Origin: Ephemerocybe angulata
Taxonomy: Eukaryota > Basidiomycota > Agaricomycetes > Agaricales > Psathyrellaceae
Direction of reading: 5' to 3'
Assembly: GCA_013368325.1 (NCBI GenBank)
Contig: JAACJK010000016.1
Location: 1 to 64,000, forward strand
Length of the DNA stretch: 64,000 nucleotides
The notes beneath the pieces are model-generated. The model was not told where the DNA came from and did not search any database. It saw only the letters and a program-made list of their open reading frames with translations. Every line of letters starts with the position of its first letter. Position 1 is the first letter of the stretch. A program made the translations under genes and the position numbers. Below are positions 56,203 to 64,000 of the stretch, one piece after another.

Positions 56203-56761
56203 ATGATACATTTCGCTCAGCTTTTCTTCGGTGTCCTCATCTTGATCTGTCAAGGCACGTTGAACTCAACCCACCCTCGTGCACCGTGTATCTGATATCG
56301 AACTGATACCCCAGTATCCGCTTCAGCTATCCCCGGCCTGGGTTACAACGTCGTAGCCAAACGGGCTCCGGCAGGTTGTGAGACAGAATGCGCGAAGTGG
56401 ACCGATCTGGAGAACGTATGTTTAGTTCAGCCTCCTGCCCAATCATGCAGTCGGGCCTAGCTGATCTACGCAAAACAGAAATGCTGGGGTACCGAGGAGC
56501 CTACATGCGGATGTACGAGCGATCACGCAGCGGACTATAAAGTCTGCGCGGAATGTCAGCTCGCACTTCCCGATCAGACCCCAGAGACCGTAAAGACTAT
56601 GAAAGAGGTATTCGATGTCTACTATTCTGGTAAGTGAGCATGTACCTGCCCTGAACTCTTGGCTAATCTTCGTGTCGTATTGTCGCGTAGCGTATGCGGA
56701 GCTCTGCAAGGCGATGTATGATGTTACCATCCCCGAGGTTAAGATCGACATACCTGCTTAG
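56203..56761 (+). CDS. Cysteine-rich secreted protein, copy 1
   Basis: Four exons fit: 56203-56230, 56315-56415, 56479-56629 and 56691-56761, giving 116 residues. The first intron could instead start later, lengthening the signal. The mature part contains IPGLGYNVVAKRAPAGCETE, CAKWTDLENKCWGTEEPTCG, CTSDHAADYKVCAECQLALP and AYAELCKAMYDVTIPEVKID. An AKR pair before APAGC may be a Kex2 site. The cysteine spacing C-x3-C..C..C-x-C..C-x2-C..C matches the convergent gene at 58267 and defines a family. I do not recognise the family. It is likely exported and disulfide-bonded. Confidence 0.7.
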
Positions 56762-57678
56762 CCTTTCAGAGCAGCAGCGGCCTCCGTTGAGCGTACACCC
56801 CGACCTGTGGACAGCCATCTACTTCAGCTTATGATTGGGATTCTTCGATAGTTTCCACGACTCGGTACTCATGTATGTGCTTGTGATATGTTTTAATGGT
56901 AAATTGCCGGTGTCATAAATGGAACTCTGGATTCGAGGTCAAAGACAGGCGTATATTCGTCGTTGGTATGTGTCGACCATTGCGGACGATTCATTCGGGA
57001 GGTGGGTCCGCTGCCGCCTCTGTGTACGTAGCGGTGGTTCACGAGACGAGACGCGAATCGAAGTGCCAATATCACGTCTAATAACTGACGGATGGCAGCT
57101 AACTACCGCACCAGTCCCTCCGTCTTCGACACTGCACCCCGCATGAGTGAACACTGGAGGTCTAAGATGTGCCAGCCTTGTGTCCCTCTGCTCTCTGCGC
57201 GATGATACAGGGGACGGGCTGGCCTCTTATAACACATCGCCAACAGTTCATCCGATACTTAGTCTACGGAGAGCCCGTTCCGAAATTGACAGGCAACGTT
57301 CCGTTGTTTGCCCATGTTTGTATTAGATACTCACCTCTTGACGCGCGAGGAGGCATCGCGAACGCTCCTCATACACACGAAGTACAAGTAACCCAATATA
57401 ACTGGATCTTGTTCATTGTGTGCGGTCGAGGACTTACCCCCTTACAGTCCTCGACCTGCCTTCACGTATCACTTAGACTAAGCGCCTTGGCACTCCGCAG
57501 ACCAATGTAGTAGAAGGTGGTACCTGGGTCGAGAGTTCCTAAGGTTCGGAGCGGGGAAACGTCGTATCTAGAACAGTTCGTGGAACTATATAGAGGGGAA
57601 TATCAAGTCATAAGGGTATATGGTTATGGTCCCGTTTACGATTCTCCGAGAAAGGGACATATGTAATACGATTCATAT
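56762..57678. other. Spacer between convergent paralogues
   Basis: About 0.9 kb with no gene-like frame. Confidence 0.4.
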
Positions 57679-58267
57679 TCACGCAGGCGCAGCACCGGCA
57701 GGGGCGGTGATGGTGACCGCAGGGATGGTGAGACCAAACGCAGCCGTGCACCACGTCTGGTATACTGTTGGGTTGTGCATAAATTAGTCGGTGGCATGGC
57801 CACAGACGCATCATACTGCACTCACCTCCGTAGGTTCCTTGATACGCCTCCCCGGTGGCCTTGAGCCATTCGGTGGACTTGACCTGTGCCGCGAGCATGA
57901 GCGTGCACTCAGCGCAAGCCTTGTAGTTGGCGGATGGGTCAGTGTCACAGCCGCAGTTGGACGATGCGTCGGTGTAGCATTGCTATCGGATTTAATTAGG
58001 TATGGTACGTTCAAATTGTGCCGAGATACGACGAAACGGTGTGTCCCTTACAGTGGCAATCTCGATTATAGGAGTGCACTCCTTAAGGCAACGGTCGGCA
58101 GACTGACGTGTCATGAGAGCGCTACCGCTCCAGGGAACCACTGAGGCGTAGACTGTGGAAGATACCAATCAACAATTAGCGGTGAAGAACATGGATGACT
58201 GTGGTGAAGCTCTCGTACCTTCGCAGACAAAGGCAAGGACACCAAAGATGAGCAGAGTGCCGTGCAT
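57679..58267 (-). CDS. Cysteine-rich secreted protein, copy 2
   Basis: Four exons close exactly: 58267-58219, 58152-58052, 57982-57826 and 57764-57679, giving 130 residues. Signal MHGTLLIFGVLAFVCEVYAS, then the mature part with SADRCLKECTPIIEIATQCY, TDASSNCGCDTDPSANYKAC and AECTLMLAAQ. Near the end it has YQTWCTAAFGLTIPAVTITA and PAGAAPA. Intron positions and phases match copy 1 at three places, and the blocks CxC..Y(K)xCxECxL and the final IPxVxI are shared, so the two arose by duplication and now face each other 0.9 kb apart. No Lys-Arg site is seen in this copy. Confidence 0.75.
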
Positions 58268-59560
58268 AGTGAACGAAGAGACGATGTGTCGAGTTGGAAG
58301 CGGTTCGGTAAGGAAGGCGAAGGAGAGGCGTGCTCAGTATCGAGAGCGTGGACGTCTTGGATTTATACCAGGTGGGTGCACTGCACGGGCGCATATCGCG
58401 TGCCGCAATGTACCATGCTGGGACAGCCAAGTACATCAGCTAGATCTTGTAGTCATTCCACAGGCCAAGGCACAACGAGGCAGACTCAAATTCATACGCA
58501 CCACACTCAACATCGGTTACATGCGTTCATCTCCGGGAGTGTACAAGAGCCAAGAGTGCCTTGGTGTCTTGGACGCCGCATAGCGAGGAGTTCAACGCTG
58601 CGACTCTTCGCCTCAAAACGACGGAAGTAACCAGAAGTGCTGTACACATGTCATTTCAGACGCCTGCGGTGACGGATAGTTGATCACGAGCATGCTCTGG
58701 AATGCTGACAATGGCGTCGTCGATTGTCTTTTAAGCGCCCAGGAGAGTCACTCCTTGATCTAGGTGTCCGTCCTCCCATGGTACAGACATATTAAGAGGG
58801 TCATTATTGCTGATTATTTATCGAAGGAATCCAAGACGATATCTAAATAATTGTGTCAGAATGTGTCTTTGGCACGTTTCGAGGTCCTGAGCCGCAGTGG
58901 ATCTTGAACGTTTATTTTTACTGGTTGTGTGATGTAGACCGCCGAGATGCAATGTTTCATATAGGAATACTTGGATTGGCAAGGTACTGTAGACGCACGG
59001 TCCGTTGAGGGGTTAGACGGTCTCCCCTCCGTTGATACTCGCCAAGTCGGGAGCTAGGCCCATGCTTTCATGGAAGATTCAACGGATCCTCACCTCCCAT
59101 AGGACTCCATTCCGGAGTGGGAGAACAACACCTTCAAACCTACCATGTGGATTTTATTCGGGGTATCTCATATATAATTAGATGCAAGGAGCAGGGATGA
59201 GTCAGTAATTCCTGACAAACCCCAAAATTGTACGAAATGGACAATGAGGTTGTGCTGCGGTAAATGAAGGCCGGGCCCGCAGGCCAGCGGCATGGCTGTA
59301 GAAGCATATCGTCGGCACGATGCGTATCACTTGCCTAGCCGGCTGCTAGTTATAGGATGCTTCTCTCTGATTTTTGGGGCAATTCCATCGACCTAAGTAC
59401 TTTGCCGAGGGTTTCACGACATAGAACCACCAGGGGCCGTCATCGCGGAGGTGATAGCCCGTGGCGATCATCCTGAGCTTGAAGTCCCAGACCATGGAGA
59501 TATTCAAGATATATAAGTCAAGAAACCTACCGACGCCAACACGATCGGAACTCCCTCCAC
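58268..59560. other. Spacer with no supported gene
   Basis: The plus-strand frame over 58155-58583 shadows the secreted gene and its upstream flank. The rest (58600-59560) shows no gene. Confidence 0.4.
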
Positions 59561-60280
59561 ATGAAGCACTTCTTGACTACTTCACTTCTCCTTGCTGTCG
59601 GTGTCGCCGCTACGACTCCACCCACGCACTTCGGCGTCGTTCTATTTCCTGGTTTTCAAGCCCTCGACGCCTTCGGACCTCTGGATGTGCTGAATGTCTT
59701 CTCGCTCCAGCAGACGAACCTCACCCTCAGCGTCCTCGCTCGCAACGTCTCATCAGTCACAACCGTCCCTCAGACTATGAACACAACATTCGGAGAATCC
59801 GCCGTCGCAACACATACGTTTGACTCCCCGCCCAGTGATCTTGAGGTGTTGATCGTCCCCGGGGGTCTAGGAACGCGCTCACCCGATCTTGAACCAGAGA
59901 TTGATTTCATCCGCACGATATTTCCTTCGTTGCGATACCTAATCGCTGTATGCACCGGAAACACACTGGTAGCTCGCGCCGGACTGCTAGACGAAAAGAA
60001 AGCGACAGGCAACAAGAAGGCATGGAGCTGGGTAACAGCACAGGGAAAGAAGACGCATTGGATAGCGAAAGCTCGCTGGGTTAGGAGTTCGGAGAAGATA
60101 TGGAGCACAAGTGGGGTCAGCGCAGGGGTTGACGGTGCCTTGAACTTCATGGAAACGGTGTATGGAGAGGATATCGCTACTGGATTGGCCCAGTATCTGG
60201 AGTGGAACCGGGTCACAGACCCAAACGATGATGAGTTCGCTGCGATTTGGGGTGCGGAGGACGTTCTACCAGTGGAATGA
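59561..60280 (+). CDS. Secreted DJ-1/PfpI-family protein
   Basis: A single exon of 239 residues. A signal peptide (MKHFLTTSLLLAVGVAA) leads into FGVVLFPGFQALDAFGPLDV, the classic N-terminus of DJ-1/PfpI proteins of the isonitrile-hydratase-like branch. LEVLIVPGGLGTR is followed by the nucleophile elbow YLIAVCTGNTLVARAGLL with the conserved Cys, then a KKAWSWVT loop and TSGVSAGVDGALNF. The acidic partner is probably Asp/Glu of the GPLD or FGPLD segment. Members include chaperones, proteases and hydratases, so the activity here is open. The start is fixed by the signal. A secreted form is common in mushrooms. Confidence 0.85.
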   Translation: MKHFLTTSLLLAVGVAATTPPTHFGVVLFPGFQALDAFGPLDVLNVFSLQQTNLTLSVLARNVSSVTTVPQTMNTTFGESAVATHTFDSPPSDLEVLIVPGGLGTRSPDLEPEIDFIRTIFPSLRYLIAVCTGNTLVARAGLLDEKKATGNKKAWSWVTAQGKKTHWIAKARWVRSSEKIWSTSGVSAGVDGALNFMETVYGEDIATGLAQYLEWNRVTDPNDDEFAAIWGAEDVLPVE

Positions 60281-61122
60281 GGCGGTGTTTCTTGCATTAA
60301 TTAGTATTTAGAAATGTGAAAATATGATAGAGGTACCTTGAGATATAGGCGAATCTGACATGCCTCTCTCGCACTTAACGCAACCCTGGGACCTTAGCCA
60401 TGAGGCTTGAAAAGTCGCAGAAGGATAAGCACCTCGACCAATAAAGCGGTGACTCGATCTCCGTTAAGTGTGGAAAAGTTGATCCCAAACAGTCGGACTT
60501 CCGCCTCTGCCGCACCTTGTGACCGATGAATGAAGCCTTGTCATATGAGCTCATAGTAGCGCCCATGATCAATGGCTTTGCAACCGTGCCTCCCATGATC
60601 TGCGGCACAGTACTGAGTATAGTATGCAATCATCGGCGCTCATTAAGTGCGCCCATAATGCGCCCATGGTCTCATTAATCGGATCAGGGGCCGGGGTGAA
60701 TTAACAAAAAGCGAGGGTGTCCATGGTTTTCAGGGGGATTCTGATGTAAGGTGCACTGGGTAGGTGTAAGTCATGAAATGCTCAGGTGCTGTGTCAAAAC
60801 TGCCTCTGGAGTACGTCAATGTGATAGATCACGTACCCTTTTCACAACTTTGTCTGGATTGCACTCTTCTCCAGCATTGGTCTGCTAACGCTCAGCCGGC
60901 GCTAAGACACACACACACACGCCCGGGGACCCCGAGTTGACAGGTCTAGCGCTGGTCTAGCGCATCAAGAGTCGCTGATTGCCCCACTGAACATGCGCTG
61001 GTGATCTTCTTCGCCTGTCCTCGCTCAAAATAGCGATGTGATTGTGGCAAGTTTCAGCGATTGGCCACTATAAGAGGTCAGTCCCCCGCGCAGGAAAGGC
61101 CGCTAAGCTTTCATCCAGAATC
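60281..61122. other. Spacer with no supported gene
   Basis: No gene is found. A CA repeat (ACACACACACACAC) lies at about 60911. Confidence 0.4.
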
Positions 61123-63041
61123 ATGAGTCTATCACCCGAAGACATTGTTGATCTCGCGAGGGCAGTCTCGGCGACGACAACGAAGGAGGTGAGTGCATAG
61201 TGCATACGCCGAACGCCTGGCGCGACAATAAGGCTAACGAGCCGTTATTCCACTCCCAGTACATTACGCGTTCGTCACTTTGAGCTTATCTCGCACGTTC
61301 AAGTTTCTGAACTGAGACTTCATAGTGGGGCTGTATACATTTTGCGTGAGTAGGGCCCGGCGCGGCATAGCTACGGAACCCTATATGACAGGCACTCACA
61401 CCCACTTCGCCTCTCGCAGGTCTACTATTATTTGACGACACTGGCAGAGGAGGTACGCTTATATGATTCGTTTTTACCACACGAGGCTTATCTCAAACAT
61501 CATTGGCTTTAGAAATCGACAATTTGGCCACTAAAGTGGCGAACGGGAAAGATTCTATTTCTCGTTAACCGATATGGCCCCATTATTTCCATCGGACCGG
61601 TGATTCTATGTACGTACAAGTCTATCGGCTCATCCGGTGTAATACTCAGTCCCGTTTCTTCCAGTCGGTTTCAAGTCCTACGCCGTTTTGGATCCCAAGG
61701 TACGACGGTAGTAAAGGGAACTCAGAATTTATCACATCACCTAACACAGAGTATCCCAGGCGTGTACTGCGCTCTATATTTCTGCGTATATTAGTATGTT
61801 CAGTGTGCTCGTACGAGATACCGTTCTGACAACTGACACACTAGCAGCTTTCTACAGGATCGTCACTGTCACATCTGAGGGTGGGTTTCGATCAATCTAT
61901 GTGTCACGATGTAAATCATCTCAGGGATTATTAGTCGCGGTTCTGCTTTGCCTTCATGCGTTACTGGGTGCAAAGCGGAGATATCTCGCAATGATGATTG
62001 CATTATATACAGTAAGCACACTCACAGTAATGGTGGGGAAAGGCTGCTCGATCTGACCGAAAACTCGCGAATCATCTAGGGACTCACATTGTGCGCGAAC
62101 CTCCCTTTAATTCCCCTCTTTAAAGAGGCATCAGCAAGTAGGTGCACTCATCCAATCAAGCATAGCCTAAAAGCCAATTTTCTGCACAGCGCTCCCGCTT
62201 GACCAACTTAGCGCGGAATTAGGATATGCGTGTACCTGGAAAGGGTCGACCTCTATAGCAGCTGTAAAAGGACTCGAAGCAGCTGGATATGTCTCTCTCG
62301 CGAAGGCTATATGTAAGCGTAGTCTCTTCTCGCTTCACTCTGCATCGTGAGGTTAATTCGAAGTTCACTTTTCACGTACCGTCAGGCATATCTGTCCTCG
62401 CAGTCATAATTTTTGTCGTCCGATACAGGACTCAGTCCAACACTTTAATCCACGTTATCCGTCGAGATAGTGGCGCACAGATCTTTTCCCTCACCAGTAT
62501 GTCTTCCGTTACTTTCAGCATTTGATGTTTCCAATGACGGTATGCGCAGCATTGCGCCTTGGAAGCGCGATAATTGGTGCCTTTCAGCTGGTGGGTTCTA
62601 CCGAAGTCTGCGGGATTACAGTTACTCACATGAGCATATCAGAGGCTTGGCTTCGAAAGCATCCCGAACAGGTAAGCTTACGAATGTCCAGCTCGGAGTG
62701 TTGCTGACAGAATATAACCCGTTGCATAGCATGGTCGATGGGTGGGTACTTCATCTCCGTCTCAGGAAGTCATTTTTTCTCAATGTGATTTCCCATTTAG
62801 CATGCTACGGACTGTTGTACCCATTCTTGCGTGTCGCCTTCTTCTGAACATGCGTAAGATTGATGATGCAGGTGTACGCACGATTGTCTCCACATTACTT
62901 TTTAATCCTCCCCAGGCTCATCCGGAAGACGACTCCTGGGACGATGAAGATGATTGTAGCCCTGGGCTGGTACGCTACGATGGTATTGGACGGCAGAGGG
63001 CAGGTGCTGTAGACGAGAAAAGGGGCGAGAATTTGGCTTAG
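61123..63041 (+). CDS. DUF6533-type multi-pass membrane protein, model incomplete
   Basis: The ATG at 61123 gives MSLSPEDIVDLARAVSATTT up to a GTGAGT donor. Later exons include VYYYLTTLAEE joined in phase to KSTIWPLKWRTGKILFLVNR and YGPIISIGPVILC, the recognisable DUF6533 block (acidic EE, then W, then K-x-LFL-x-NRY). A further exon has GLLVAVLLCLHALLGAKRRY, a membrane helix with a basic end. The last exon ends ..QAHPEDDSWDDEDDCSPG. The stretch after the first intron (61261-61430) meets a stop in the expected frame, and I could not find a phase-consistent exon. The gene may be damaged, or my splice choice may be wrong. Proteins of this family are abundant in mushrooms and their function is unknown. 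Confidence 0.6.
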
Positions 63042-64000
63042 ATAGGATATAGGGAGTTAGTCAAGGTTCAAAAGATTCTAGGACAGAATTTCACCTCATA
63101 TCCAGTCCACCATTGTGAGAATGGCGGAGAGTATGGTGACCACCCATCGACAATGTTTCTCATGAGGGAGAATAAGATGCTGGGTTCACTCCGCCGCTGT
63201 AAGATCTGGCTCATCTCGACACTGGGGAACCGCCGAGCTTGGTGGGTGCGCGCTGAGATCCCGCTTGCCCGCTGAGTCCGCTCCCCGATTTCAACCCCAT
63301 CCGCATCAGTCACATTGACGACTCATATTTAGACGCCAGGCCGGTCGGAACGCGTTGTGATGCATGTCATATGTGTTTTAATGGATGCCGACCTGAAACT
63401 GAGGTAATTTGAGGCCTTGGTCAACATGGCATTTTGGATGTGTCCCCATCAACAGTGATATCTTTGCTGCGGGAAGGTATTTTGGGGTTGTAGGGGCCGG
63501 ATTTGAGCGGGTCACCCCGAGATTCGGGAGTACATATTTTACGCTAGTTTAGGACAATTTGGGTTTCTGGTGGTGTTCTATTTTTACAGGATGTACAGAA
63601 GCAGTTCGAGACAGTCCTGGTGCTCAACCAGCTGCTTGCACAAAATCTCATAAGAAAGTGCAGATTAGGTCAATGCTTCTTTATGAGAGCTGACGTCCCA
63701 TTGCGGGGATTTTACTATACCATTTTGAGCACAGCTCCCTCATGTCGAAATTCGGCCGGGGTCACAGGTCACAGACCTCGCTGTCGAATCGGATCCCCCA
63801 AAACAGGCGAATTTTGGCGGCGCGCCTACTGCGCATGCACCAAGTATAGTAATTCGGGCCCATGTCACACGTCCCGGACCTCCATGCCGAAAGCAAAAAA
63901 TGTCACTTGTCACACCATGTGTCGTCCTCGATTCATCGTAATTAATCCGTCTGATCAAAATGCGGCACAGCAATGCTCGAAGGGACTTATCTCAATCGTT
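63042..64000. other. Spacer at the right edge, no supported gene
   Basis: Short frames only, without motifs. A gene that begins beyond the window cannot be excluded. Confidence 0.4.

Noticed and set aside
58155..58583. Plus-strand frame of 142 codons
   Set aside because: Antisense to the first exon and promoter of the secreted protein at 58267, with no motif.

Overview
This window is eukaryotic and reads as a filamentous fungus, most likely a basidiomycete of the class Agaricomycetes. The genes are split by many short introns (about 45-75 bases, GT..AG). Families that are expanded or typical there occur together: a KDZ transposase with a CxC2-type zinc cluster, TPR-CHAT proteins, a DUF6533-type membrane protein, a Par32/DUF3602 protein, a Dicer and many small secreted proteins. 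I cannot name the genus.

Region 1 (about 0.2-16.3 kb) looks like one very large KDZ DNA transposon. An apparently intact transposase gene (11209-14989, 9 exons, catalytic D, D and E visible) lies with several unfamiliar or decayed genes between two arrays of short GC-rich repeats. The left array carries CCGTGCACCACG-type units and the right array the reverse complement, CGTGGTGCACGG, which is the layout expected of inverted subterminal repeats.

Region 2 (16.3-24.5 kb) holds a 175-base tandem repeat, a clean Par32/DUF3602 gene (20188-21612), a broken CHAT-domain remnant (22938-23473) and an unknown gene with one C-terminal membrane anchor (23498-24460).

Region 3 (26.4-38.8 kb) is the most unusual part. 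It is a cluster of very small secreted peptide genes (about 50-75 codons) built by repeated inverted and segmental duplication. Five genes share two upstream sequence boxes at similar distances from a TATA box. They encode different mature peptides: a C-CC-C peptide after a Lys-Arg site, and short C-x4/5-C loop peptides. In three modules the secreted-peptide gene diverges from a gene, or a relic of one, for a small single-pass membrane protein. A second peptide type has dibasic-flanked VGHTHV repeats.

Region 4 (41.1-55.6 kb) has a full-length Dicer-like gene (1781 codons, minus) between two intact TPR-CHAT caspase-like genes (41120-45088 minus, 53055-55635 plus), with a small secreted SnoaL/NTF2-like gene beside it.

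Region 5 (55.6-64 kb) has two paralogous cysteine-rich secreted proteins facing each other (56203-56761 plus, 57679-58267 minus), a secreted DJ-1/PfpI-like protein (59561-60280) and a DUF6533-type multi-pass membrane protein (61123-63041) whose 5' part I could not assemble cleanly.

Exon models were built by hand from GT..AG sites and reading phase. Where I call a model complete, the phases close exactly. No tRNA, rRNA or CRISPR was found.
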